Origin: Singulisphaera sp. GP187
Lineage (GTDB): Bacteria > Planctomycetota > GCA-002687715
Direction of reading: 5' to 3'
Assembly: GCA_945907755.1 (NCBI GenBank)
Contig: CAMDTN010000017.1
Span: forward strand, 1-49,175
Length of the DNA stretch: 49,175 nt
The notes under the pieces were generated by a model. The model did not search any database. It was not told where the DNA came from and saw only the letters and a list, made by a program, of their open reading frames with translations. How positions within the stretch are numbered: position 1 is the first letter of the stretch; each line of letters opens with the position of its first letter. Of this stretch, positions 1-7,563 are shown in pieces. The position numbers were made by a program, and so were the translations under genes.

Positions 1-1349
1 GCTGCAATGCCTGTGAAGCGCCGCGCATCCATGCGCTGCCGTATCGCGGGAAGCACTTTGGTGAATTGTTCGTGACGCCCAAGGCGCCCGAGGAAATCGC
101 CATCGCCACCAGCGAGGCGCACTTCGCGCGCTTCCATGGCCGCACTGCGAATCAGCTCGTGCAGTTCTTGACGGTCTCCACCAGCTTTCACTGCTTCCAT
201 CAGAATCTCTTCTGAAGCGATGGTGGGCAAATGTTCTTCGACGCGCCGCGCCACGACATCTGCGTGCACCACCAAACCGCGCGTGACATTGAGGTACAGC
301 TCCAAGATCGCATCGGCCGCGAGGAATGACTCGCCCGTCGCCAGCCTGCGGTTGGCAGAGTCGTCGAGGGTGCGCTCCAACCACTGCGTTGACGCCGTGA
401 GCGCCGGGTTCTGAGCGATGGTGATCACCCAACGCGCCAGTGCGGCCATGCGTTCGCAGCGCATGGGATTGCGCTTGTAGGCCATGGCGCTGGAACCAAT
501 CTGTCGGCTGCCGAAGGGTTCCTCCAACTCGTTCAGGTGCTGCAACAAACGCATGTCCGACGAGAATTTCCCACCCGATTGTGCGATGCCGCTGAGCCCG
601 CCTAGCACCTGCGCGTCTTGCTTACGCGAATAGGTTTGCCCTGTCAGGGCATACACCTCGCTGAAGCCCATGCGCTGAGACACGCGACGATCCAGTTCTT
701 TCACCTTGCCCGCGTCGCCATCAAACAGCTTCAAGAACGAGTCTTGGGTGCCCGTTGTGCCCTTCACACCACGAAAGCGAAGGCCGGCGTTGATGCGTTC
801 CAGTTCGCGGTGGTCATCGACCAAGTCTTGCATCCACAGCCCCGCACGCTTGCCCACAGTGGTGAACTGCGCCGGCTGAAAGTGCGTCCACGCCAAAGTT
901 GGCAACGCGCGGTGTTCCATAGCAAAACTGCGCAAGCTGCGAATGATGCTGCGCAGCTTGCCCATGAGCAGCTCCAGCCCTGCGCGCATCTGCAGCAGTT
1001 CGCTGTTGTCGGTGACGAAGCAACTGGTGGCACCCAGGTGGATGATCGCGCCAGCCGCCGGGCATTGTTCACGCAGTGCGTGAACATGGGCCATGACATC
1101 GTGGCGCAGTTCGCGTTCGAATTCTTCAGCGCGGGCGAAATCAATCTTGTCCACGGCGCCGCGCAATTGTTCAATTTGCTCTCTTGTGATGTTCAAGCCC
1201 AACTCGGCTTCGCACTCCGCAAGCGCCAGCCAGAGCTTGCGCCACAGCGTGAAGCGATGCCGCGCCGAGAAGATGCGAATCATGGCCGTGCTGGCGTAGC
1301 GCGTGCCCAGCGGGTTTTCGTAACCGTCGTAGGCGTCAACTGCGTTCAT
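1..1349 (-). CDS. purB: adenylosuccinate lyase, 3' end beyond window
   Basis: Fumarase/aspartase-superfamily lyase of purine synthesis; it cleaves SAICAR to AICAR and adenylosuccinate to AMP, releasing fumarate. The reverse-strand translation starts MNAVDAYDGYENPLGTRYAS and runs about 449 residues to the window edge without a stop, so the C-terminus is missing. Visible family blocks are RHDVMAHVHA, GATSCFVTDN, the lid and signature loop GSSAMAYKRNPMR, and TLDDSANRR. From memory these blocks read much closer to the vertebrate-type enzyme (HLGATSCYVGDN, SSAMPYKRNPMRSER) than to the E. coli or B. subtilis type. The ATG overlaps the stop of the preceding gene (ATGA), which indicates translational coupling. 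It is probably the last visible gene of the unit starting at the riboswitch-led sigma factor. Confidence 0.95.
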   Translation of the reverse strand, partial: MNAVDAYDGYENPLGTRYASTAMIRIFSARHRFTLWRKLWLALAECEAELGLNITREQIEQLRGAVDKIDFARAEEFERELRHDVMAHVHALREQCPAAGAIIHLGATSCFVTDNSELLQMRAGLELLMGKLRSIIRSLRSFAMEHRALPTLAWTHFQPAQFTTVGKRAGLWMQDLVDDHRELERINAGLRFRGVKGTTGTQDSFLKLFDGDAGKVKELDRRVSQRMGFSEVYALTGQTYSRKQDAQVLGGLSGIAQSGGKFSSDMRLLQHLNELEEPFGSRQIGSSAMAYKRNPMRCERMAALARWVITIAQNPALTASTQWLERTLDDSANRRLATGESFLAADAILELYLNVTRGLVVHADVVARRVEEHLPTIASEEILMEAVKAGGDRQELHELIRSAAMEAREVRLAGGDGDFLGRLGRHEQFTKVLPAIRQRMDARRFTGIA

Positions 1350-1906
1350 GATGCAGAGCTCTCCGGCCGAGCGGTGTCTTCCGCGCAGCGTGGCGAACAG
1401 AATGTGGGGCGGCCCGCAGGGCAAACCACCAACCGACTGCAACTCGGCGCAGCGCAACCAAGCACGCGGAGCATGCCCGGAGTGGCACCGGGCCAAGCAG
1501 GGTCCGAGATGCGAAAGTCGGCGTACAGCGCAAAGTGAAAGAACGCGCGATGCACCACAGCGCGCAATGCGGCGGTGCCCATGTTGAAACGCTGCCCGTC
1601 GGACCCCGCAAGTAGGACGCCGCGCTCCTGCCCGCCGCGCCGCCGCGGGCTCATGCGCAAGACCACGCCGCTGAGGACGGGGTTGAGCAAGTCATAGTCC
1701 AACGCCTCACCAGACTCCAAACGTTCATGGTTCAAGCGCAGCGCCGCAACATTGTTGTGCAAGTAGGCCAAGCCGCGCTCGCGCGGCCAGTCGCCAGCAG
1801 AAAAATCGCGCGCTTCCGCTGATATGACCGAAAGCATGGCTTCGTCGGTAAGCCAAGACTCTTGGGCGTTGAGCAGCGAAACCCAATGGCTGTGGAGATC
1901 ACTCAT
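1346..1906 (-). CDS. small protein with C-terminal zinc-finger-like cysteines (CGNR-like)
   Basis: About 186 residues, cytoplasmic, with no signal peptide or membrane segment. The C-terminus carries GCAAPSCSRLVVCP followed by PTFCSPRC, two cysteine pairs spaced like a treble-clef or CGNR-type zinc finger, then a short polar tail. The N-terminal 140 residues are helical and not recognised. CGNR/ABATE proteins have this size and layout and are usually nucleic-acid binding, but the CGNR tetrapeptide itself is absent, so the assignment is tentative. The start is ATG at 1906; a GTG three codons upstream (1915) has an equally placed GGAG. The gene lies 57 bases after the VanZ-like gene and overlaps purB by four bases, so it is part of the same transcript. 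Confidence 0.6.
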   Translation of the reverse strand: MSDLHSHWVSLLNAQESWLTDEAMLSVISAEARDFSAGDWPRERGLAYLHNNVAALRLNHERLESGEALDYDLLNPVLSGVVLRMSPRRRGGQERGVLLAGSDGQRFNMGTAALRAVVHRAFFHFALYADFRISDPAWPGATPGMLRVLGCAAPSCSRLVVCPAGRPTFCSPRCAEDTARPESSAS

Positions 1907-1963
1907 CGCAGGCACTTGCTCCGCGTAGGAGCCTACGATTAGCGCCCCCTGCGGGCAATCGTC

Positions 1964-2470
1964 TCAGCCGCGGGTGAGCTGCGTGAGCAACTGCTCTAAC
2001 AAGCCATCCAGTTCGGGAACGGAAGCAGCACCGAAGGCCAACAGCGGGATGCACACGAGTGTCAGCAGCAACGGCAGCAACGCGCTTGGCCGTGCAGGCC
2101 CGCGCGGCCAAGGACTGAGCAGTACAAGAGCGGCGCCAGCCATGTCCAGCAGCAAGTCGCCCACGCTGCAAGAACGCCCCGCGACTGAGAACTGCACAAT
2201 TTCTTCGAACAACCCGTGTGCTGCAGCGAACGCGAACACAGTCCACCCGCAACCTGTGCGCAAGCCGGGCCAAGCCCCAGTGCGCGGGCGCAAGTCGGTG
2301 AAGGCACGCAGCAACAGCAAAGCCAGCACTGCATGCGTGGCAGCATGCAGCATGTTGGCGACACCAGGCGGCCAGCGGCCAGGAAGCTCGTCCGATGGCG
2401 TTGCGGCCAGCAGATGAAGAATCCAAACCCACGCGGCAGCCGCAGTGGCGCAGATCAGACGCAACGTCAA
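1964..2470 (-). CDS. VanZ-like integral membrane protein
   Basis: 168 residues with four hydrophobic segments (roughly residues 5-22, 42-58, 75-90 and 105-120, plus a C-terminal stretch at 130-148). The diagnostic VanZ block is present: HGLFEEIVQF, then GRSCSVGDLLLDMAGA, matching the family pattern of an acidic pair, Q, then GR..S..D....N/D..G. The biochemical role of VanZ-like proteins outside teicoplanin resistance clusters is unknown. The start appears to be TTG ten bases after the sigma-factor stop, so it is co-transcribed with whiG. There is no better ATG upstream, and the first hydrophobic segment needs this start. Confidence 0.75.
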   Translation of the reverse strand: MTLRLICATAAAAWVWILHLLAATPSDELPGRWPPGVANMLHAATHAVLALLLLRAFTDLRPRTGAWPGLRTGCGWTVFAFAAAHGLFEEIVQFSVAGRSCSVGDLLLDMAGAALVLLSPWPRGPARPSALLPLLLTLVCIPLLAFGAASVPELDGLLEQLLTQLTRG

Positions 2471-2480
2471 GTGAGCGTCT

Positions 2481-3332
2481 TCAGGCCAAGAGGCCTTGCT
2501 TGCGCATCACGCGCTCTTTCAGCCGCGTGATGACGTTGCTGTGGATCTGGCACACGCGAGACTCCGTAAGGTCGAGGATGCGCCCGATCTCTTTCATGGT
2601 GAGCCCCTCGTAGTAGTACATGATGATGATGCGCTTCTCTTTCTGCGAGAGGTGGCGGGTTAAGACATCGATGACGTCGCGGCGGTTCAGGTTTTCCAGT
2701 GGGGAATCGGAGCGCGTGTCGGCGATAACATCGGCCTTCTCGAGGCCGCCTTCACCGCGAGAATCATCGAAGCGGTCGGAGAGCGAGTGGATTGAAACCG
2801 CACACGACTCTTCGCGCATCTCGCGATACTCGGGGCTGCTGATGCCCAGTTCCTGTGCCATCTCCTCTTCGGTGGCGGCACGGCCCAGGCGCGATTCCAG
2901 CGCGCGGCACGCGCGAGCGATGCGGTTGGCCTTCAGGCGCACCAAGCGGGGCACCCAGTCCTGCGAACGCAGTTCGTCCAAGATGGCGCCGCGCACGCGG
3001 GTGCTGCAGTAGGTCTTGAACTTGATGCCGCGGGTCATGTCGAACCCGTCGATGGCATCCATCAGACCGAAGAATCCGGACGAGGTGAGGTCGTCCAATT
3101 CGATGCTGCGGGGCAAGGTCGCCAACAAACGCTCGCCGATGTAGCGCACCAGCGGGTAGTACCGCTCCAGAAGCTTGTTGCGCGCTTCCGTGTCGCCGTG
3201 CTCTTTGTAGGCAACCCAGAGCGCTTCGATCGCTAAGGGTTCACCGAAGCCCAGCTTGCCGTCTAAGACCTCGCCGGTGCGACTCACCGCCACCGTTGTT
3301 GCGACCGCCGTTTCCAACGCTTTCATGCTCAT
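2481..3332 (-). CDS. whiG: FliA/WhiG-family RNA polymerase sigma factor
   Basis: 283-residue sigma-28-type factor. Region 2 is seen in ALWVAYKEHGDTEARNKLLE, YYPLVRYIGERLL, ELDDLTSSGFFGLMDAIDGF and KFKTYCSTRVRGAILDELR. Region 3 is LESRLGRAATEEEMAQELGI. Region 4 with its helix-turn-helix is LSQKEKRIIIMYYYEGLTMK followed by EIGRILDLTESRVCQIHS. The family directs motility, chemotaxis or, in actinomycetes, development genes. No flagellar genes are in this window, so the regulon is unknown and the WhiG label means family only. Start ATG 3332 has a clear AAGGGGAAAG ribosome site. The gene has a leader of about 270 bases containing a c-di-GMP-type riboswitch and a terminator, so transcription probably responds to a cyclic dinucleotide. 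The VanZ-like gene follows after ten bases. Confidence 0.93.
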   Translation of the reverse strand: MSMKALETAVATTVAVSRTGEVLDGKLGFGEPLAIEALWVAYKEHGDTEARNKLLERYYPLVRYIGERLLATLPRSIELDDLTSSGFFGLMDAIDGFDMTRGIKFKTYCSTRVRGAILDELRSQDWVPRLVRLKANRIARACRALESRLGRAATEEEMAQELGISSPEYREMREESCAVSIHSLSDRFDDSRGEGGLEKADVIADTRSDSPLENLNRRDVIDVLTRHLSQKEKRIIIMYYYEGLTMKEIGRILDLTESRVCQIHSNVITRLKERVMRKQGLLA

Positions 3333-3386
3333 CGACTTTCCCCTTTTTGCGAGTCAGGGGGGAACCCGTGGGGGCGCGGCAAGCCG

Positions 3387-3431
3387 AAAAAAAGCAATCG
3401 GCCGACTCCGCGCACTCGCGGGAAGTCGACC
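3387..3431 (-). terminator. riboswitch-controlled intrinsic terminator in the whiG leader
   Basis: On the minus strand the arm GGTCGACT (3431-3424) pairs over eight positions, one of them G-U, with AGTCGGCC (3407-3400). The inner stem CC/GG and GCG/CGC closes on an AGTG loop. Six bases later comes a run of seven T (3393-3387). It lies 55 bases before the whiG start codon. Confidence 0.75.
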
Positions 3432-3440
3432 GTAAGGTCG
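3427..3440 (-). promoter_or_regulatory. alternative (antiterminator-type) hairpin competing with the whiG terminator
   Basis: Minus-strand CGACC-TTAC-GGTCG forms a perfect five-base-pair hairpin. Its 3' arm is part of the 5' arm of the terminator stem (3424-3431), so the two hairpins cannot coexist. It sits directly between the aptamer and the terminator, as expected of an expression platform. Which state the ligand favours cannot be read from sequence. Confidence 0.6.
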
Positions 3441-3448
3441 GATCCTCC

Positions 3449-3535
3449 TGCTTCGGCAACTGGCTGCCTTTCCACCTCTCGGTGGTTAAGGCCCTTTAGT
3501 TTTGCGCCCCAGCCTTTCGACTGGTTTGCCCGTTC
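3449..3535 (-). ncRNA. GEMM / cyclic-di-GMP-I riboswitch aptamer
   Basis: The minus-strand RNA contains the conserved GEMM landmarks in order. P1 is GGGCAAACC at the 5' side, with GGCAA pairing to UUGCC in GUUGCCGAAG at the 3' side. P2 is CCAGUC-GAAA-GGCUGG, six base pairs with the GAAA tetraloop that docks in this class, followed by the near-invariant GGGGCGCAAA. P3 contains GGCCUUAA, then CCACC-GAGA-GGUGG and AAGGC. This class binds c-di-GMP; close variants bind 3',3'-cGAMP. The GGG before CAAACC resembles the c-di-GMP form, but I cannot settle specificity by eye. The aptamer lies in the whiG leader, downstream of a good promoter and upstream of a switchable terminator. Confidence 0.88.
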
Positions 3536-3612
3536 GTGCAGCGAACCATTCCACTTTGTCCGCCGGCGTTTCCGCCTGCGGGGCGAAAGCCATACGGCCT
3601 TCACCTGTCGAG

Positions 3613-3641
3613 AGGATAGGCCGGCCAGCGAATGTTGTCAA
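3613..3641 (-). promoter_or_regulatory. sigma70-type promoter of the whiG leader
   Basis: Minus-strand -35 TTGACA (3641-3636), 17-base spacer, -10 TATCCT (3618-3613). An AT-rich tract (about 3640-3660) lies just upstream like an UP element and stands out in this GC-rich DNA. The predicted transcript starts near 3606 and reads through the riboswitch, giving a leader of about 270 bases. The interval 3642-3812, before the next gene end, shows nothing else. Confidence 0.75.
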
Positions 3642-3812
3642 AATTAATTTTCCCAAAACCGGCTATGTGGCGAAATCGCCATGGATGGCATGGACCTTAA
3701 TCTTTTCCTGCGCAGATGTTTGTGGCACTTTCTCTGCCAATCATCCCCACGGTGGACGAGGCAAGTAAGCCCAGAGATCATCCCTGCGCGGAGCGCAGGC
3801 TAGGCGCTGATC

Positions 3813-6704
3813 TCAACGCTGCGATCGGTCTTCATGATGACCGCCACCTCGCGGCGTGGGAGTAGGCGCTGGACTGTCTCCTCGCTCCCGCGGATCGGCG
3901 CGCTGTCCGCCACGCTTCGTCCGTCCATCAGGGCGCTCCCCCAACACTTTTTTGGCGATTGCCCCGGTGGAAAAATTCTGGGTCCAGTAGGCGCCAGCGC
4001 TCGCCTTGCCGCAGCCGAGGTGACTCCAGTTGCCAAGGAGGTTGCGATGGTGCCCTGAGGAGTGACGCCACGCTGCCACGGCGCTCGCGCCGGAAGCCTG
4101 TCCCAAGGCGATGTTCTCAGACACACCGGCGGTCCAGCCTGCAAGTTTGGCGCGCTGCCCAGGCCCCTCGCGCCCCTTGGTCGGAGATGTGTGCGCAAAA
4201 TAGCCCAGCCGCTGCATTTCATCGCTGTGCTCGCGCGCACACGCGACCAAACGGTCGTCGGGCACCACGGGATCGAAACCCATCATGATGCGGTAGGCGT
4301 TGGTTGCAACGATGCAGTCGCGCTCATCCGGCGTCATGGCGCTCTGGCCTTCTACAAGACTCGCCAGATCCAGTCGCCGCTCAATGCGCTCAGCATCTTT
4401 GCCATCCATTACTGCGCTTTGCAAATCGACAAGGCTGTCCACCCAATCCAACAAAGCCGTTGGATCCTGCGGCGGCGCGCCCGCTTCAGCCAAGGCACGC
4501 GCTGTCTCGTCGAGCACTTGATAGGCATCCCGAAGCGCTTCATTCAGGTCCAAGACGCGGCGCGAAGGGTGCAGCCACAAGTCTTCGACTCGCGCAACGC
4601 GCTCATCCACATCTGACTGCACCGCCGCCTGTTCCGGCCCATACGGATAGGGATAGCGCCGTGAGTCTCGAATCAGCTCCAGAGCATGAGCGCGGGCTTC
4701 TTCCAACTCGCGCCGCAACTTTGCGCGCAGCTTCAAGAGCGGCGCACCAGAGAAATCTGCGTTGCTGCGCGCCTGCAATTCCAGCCGCTCGCGCCGCGAT
4801 GACAACGCCGTACGTGCCGCAACCTTCCCGACATCGCCCAGCGCCAACAACTCGTCCAACGCTACGCGCCATTCCAATCCACCACCGCCGTCAACCGTCT
4901 TGGCAGCCTGCTCGATGCGGCGATTCGCCAACAGCGCAGATTTTTCTAACGCTGTCAGAAACGCGCCGCCATGAAATTCAAACCCGGCTAACGGCACCGT
5001 GGCCAAGCCCTTGGCTTCAGCGACCAAGTCCGCCACTTCGCCGCGGAACGCTGCGTCACGCAAGCCCACATCCGCCAACAAAGTCAGTGTCGCCGCTGGC
5101 ACATGCGCTTCCAACAACCACTCCGCCGCTGTGCGCGCATCCTGCCCTTTCAAGCGTGCAGCATGCAACACGAGCGCTTGACGCGCCGGCTCGAAGCGCT
5201 CCCACTCAATGCGCATGCGTGCGCCAACACCGAGTTGAAAATCGAGGCCGCGGCTGTCCACGCCCTTCAAATCTGCACGGCTCTCATTGCCAAGGGAGAT
5301 GCCACGAAACATAGCGGGCTGCGACTGAACGCGTTGATTGAGGACTTGGGGGAAAGCGGCCAGCCGCTCCATGCGCGCCTTGCGTTTCAGGCAAAACTCG
5401 CGCGCTGCTCCCTTGGCAGCAGTTTCCGCCGCGGCTGCAAACGCATTCGCCGCAGCCACGAAATCGCGCTTCGCGGCAAAGCCCTCGGCTGTTGCGATCG
5501 CGTCGCGCACTGCGTTGCCTTCCGCAGGACGCACCTCTGCTGCGGGCACTGCACTCACCGTCGGTTGCTCTTGCAGAGGAATCATCGCCAACAGGGCACG
5601 CAGCTCGCCTTCGTGATCTGTGCCCTCGAAGCGCGGCAGGGCCTGTGTGATTGCGGACTGAGCATCGTTAGGCGCTGCGGAACGCAAACGCGTGCGCAAC
5701 GATTCGAATTCGCCACGCGCTTCCGAATCCACGCGCTCGCGCAAACTGCGTAAACGAAGTCGGCCAGATTCGTCCAAACTGGCGTCACGCGAAGCTTCGT
5801 CCAGCACCCACAAGGCGCGACCGAAACTGCGTCGGCCTAACTGGTCTTGGGCGCGAGCGCGTGCATCGCCAGCTTTGGCTTGAGCTCGCTGGGTGAGGAT
5901 CTCACGTCCCTGGGCCAACAATCCTGTGAACACGTTGTCAGGAATCAGTTGAGCAATGTCGGCGGGCCTTGCTCCGCGCAAAGCGGCTTCGAAAGCTGCA
6001 ATCGATTCGAACTCGGGATGCAACGCGATGGACTGGAGCGTGCCCAAGGCCTCCTCTTGACGCTCTGCAAGAGAAGCCGTTGAGGTCACTGCGGCGTCTA
6101 GCGCTGCCCGCAATTCGGGCGCTAGGCCTGCACGCGCAACCGCCGCCAAGCTTTGGTTGGCTTGTGTGAGGTCGCCGCGAGCCACGTGGGCGCTGGCGGC
6201 ATCAAGAGCGGTTTGGACCTCCATGATCTGGTCTTGGGCTGCGCCGCGCTGGCCCCACCACTGGTGGAGGCCGAACGCCGCTCCAGCGAGGACCATCAGG
6301 TAGAGCGCTGTTGTGACGAGACGCCGCCTCCGATGCGTATCCACGCGACTTGCGGGCGCGCCTTGCGCTGCGAAATCGGCCTTCGCGAGCACTCGGCGAC
6401 CTTCTGACTGCGCACAGAAGCGCATTTCAATATCAGGAGCAATGCGGATGACATCACCATGCTGCACAATGACTTGCGTTATCTCATGACCGTTCACCCA
6501 CGTGCCGTACGAGCTGCCTAAATCGGTCAAAACCCACCCGCTGGACGCGCGACGCAATTGGCAATGGCGGCGACTGACCGAGGGGTCTGTAAGCACGAGC
6601 TCGCAGGACGGGTCGCGGCCAATGCAAGTCTCATCGAACACGGGGTAGCTCGCAGCCAGTCCATCCCCCCCGAGTGGTTGCAGTTCTATGCGTACTTCAG
6701 CCAT
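3813..6704 (-). CDS. FHA - transmembrane - coiled region - CAP/SCP domain protein
   Basis: 963 residues in one polypeptide. An N-terminal FHA domain (about 20-97) shows IGRDPSCELVLTDPSVSRRH and DLGSSYGTWVNG, the phosphothreonine-binding fold, in the cytoplasm. One membrane helix (about 130-148, LVTTALYLMVLAGAAFGLHQ) follows. A long Ala/Arg/Glu-rich helical region (about 155-770) then leads to a CAP/SCP (PR-1-like) domain (about 780-910) with ACAREHSDEMQRLGYFAHTS, GVSENIALG, SSGHHRNLLG and YWTQNF. The last 55 residues are basic and low complexity. The layout suggests a signal-anchored envelope protein: phosphoprotein recognition inside, CAP domain outside. The function of bacterial CAP domains is mostly unknown. 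The start ATG 6704 directly precedes the FHA domain. It is the longest gene in the window. Confidence 0.85.
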   Translation of the reverse strand: MAEVRIELQPLGGDGLAASYPVFDETCIGRDPSCELVLTDPSVSRRHCQLRRASSGWVLTDLGSSYGTWVNGHEITQVIVQHGDVIRIAPDIEMRFCAQSEGRRVLAKADFAAQGAPASRVDTHRRRRLVTTALYLMVLAGAAFGLHQWWGQRGAAQDQIMEVQTALDAASAHVARGDLTQANQSLAAVARAGLAPELRAALDAAVTSTASLAERQEEALGTLQSIALHPEFESIAAFEAALRGARPADIAQLIPDNVFTGLLAQGREILTQRAQAKAGDARARAQDQLGRRSFGRALWVLDEASRDASLDESGRLRLRSLRERVDSEARGEFESLRTRLRSAAPNDAQSAITQALPRFEGTDHEGELRALLAMIPLQEQPTVSAVPAAEVRPAEGNAVRDAIATAEGFAAKRDFVAAANAFAAAAETAAKGAAREFCLKRKARMERLAAFPQVLNQRVQSQPAMFRGISLGNESRADLKGVDSRGLDFQLGVGARMRIEWERFEPARQALVLHAARLKGQDARTAAEWLLEAHVPAATLTLLADVGLRDAAFRGEVADLVAEAKGLATVPLAGFEFHGGAFLTALEKSALLANRRIEQAAKTVDGGGGLEWRVALDELLALGDVGKVAARTALSSRRERLELQARSNADFSGAPLLKLRAKLRRELEEARAHALELIRDSRRYPYPYGPEQAAVQSDVDERVARVEDLWLHPSRRVLDLNEALRDAYQVLDETARALAEAGAPPQDPTALLDWVDSLVDLQSAVMDGKDAERIERRLDLASLVEGQSAMTPDERDCIVATNAYRIMMGFDPVVPDDRLVACAREHSDEMQRLGYFAHTSPTKGREGPGQRAKLAGWTAGVSENIALGQASGASAVAAWRHSSGHHRNLLGNWSHLGCGKASAGAYWTQNFSTGAIAKKVLGERPDGRTKRGGQRADPRERGDSPAPTPTPRGGGHHEDRSQR

Positions 6705-6860
6705 GCTTAGTCATCACACAGCAAGTACTGGGCCGCGAAGTGCGTGCCCTGTCCGTGCGTGAGCCTACTGAAAGTCCATGCCGTGCAACAAGATAAGTAA
6801 GTAACCCAACAAGAGGCTGCACTCGGCGAGGAAAGCAATGCACTTATTGTCAGGTGGGCT

Positions 6861-7409
6861 TTACAGTCCAAGCGCGGCCCACCAACCTAAGAGATGGAAG
6901 TGATACAGCAGCAGCACGCTGTAGAAGGTCAGTAGCAGCCACATGGCAGGCTTCACGAAGGCGAAGGTCTTGTGCAGCACTAAGAACAGCAGGCAAATAC
7001 CCACCACCACGGCCTTCGAGAACAGGAACCAAGTTGTCCCGCAGTCCAGTAGCCAGCGCGCGAGTGGGTTCGCCTCGCGGCTTAGGTCAGTCCCAACGAT
7101 AATCAGAGTGAAAATGGCATCGGCGATGTTCAGCGCCAAGATTGTGATGCCCAGCGCCAAGTCACCTGACTGCAGACGGTCAACATAAATGTTCCGGTGC
7201 TCGCCTTGGCGGCGGCCTCGCTCGCGCAAGCCACTGAACAAGAAGCGACTAAGCAGCGGGGTTGAGACACCCCGGCGATCGACACCCTCGCGCCGATCGA
7301 GCCACGGCCAAGTCTCATAGGGCGAAATTCGGCCCGCATCCCCAGCCGAATGCTCAACGGGGGCCAACGAGGCAGACGATTCGTGAAAATCAGACATGGC
7401 TTTGCTCAT
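6861..7409 (-). CDS. DUF5658-type membrane protein
   Basis: About 182 residues from ATG 7409. A hydrophilic N-terminal half, rich in Arg around WPWLDRREGVDRRG, precedes three hydrophobic segments: ALGITILALNIADAIFTLII, FLFSKAVVVGICLLFLVLH and MWLLLTFYSVLLLYHFHLL. The pattern N-x-x-D in the first helix, then EANPL after it, then F..K in the second, matches the small DUF5658 family, whose function is unknown. Alternative starts are ATG 7397 and an upstream TTG 7460; none has a strong ribosome site. It is followed 156 bases later by the FHA-CAP gene on the same strand and is divergent from the receiver-GGDEF gene. The 156-base gap shows no structure I can support. Confidence 0.65.
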   Translation of the reverse strand: MSKAMSDFHESSASLAPVEHSAGDAGRISPYETWPWLDRREGVDRRGVSTPLLSRFLFSGLRERGRRQGEHRNIYVDRLQSGDLALGITILALNIADAIFTLIIVGTDLSREANPLARWLLDCGTTWFLFSKAVVVGICLLFLVLHKTFAFVKPAMWLLLTFYSVLLLYHFHLLGWWAALGL

Positions 7410-7563
7410 CGTCACAGAGGCTGATGTTACCTGCGGATCAACTGAAGAAGATTCCTGCAAACGCCGAAAATGAACCGCGGCCGACGGAAGCCTTCAGGGG
7501 CACTCGCAGCCAGCTTAGGATCTTGCCGTTGGCGTCCGTCCGATCTGATTCAGGAGAGATTTC

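Noticed and set aside
4304-5314. 336-aa open frame opposite the FHA-CAP gene
   Set aside because: Pro/His/Arg-rich shadow frame; the opposite strand has recognisable FHA and CAP domains.
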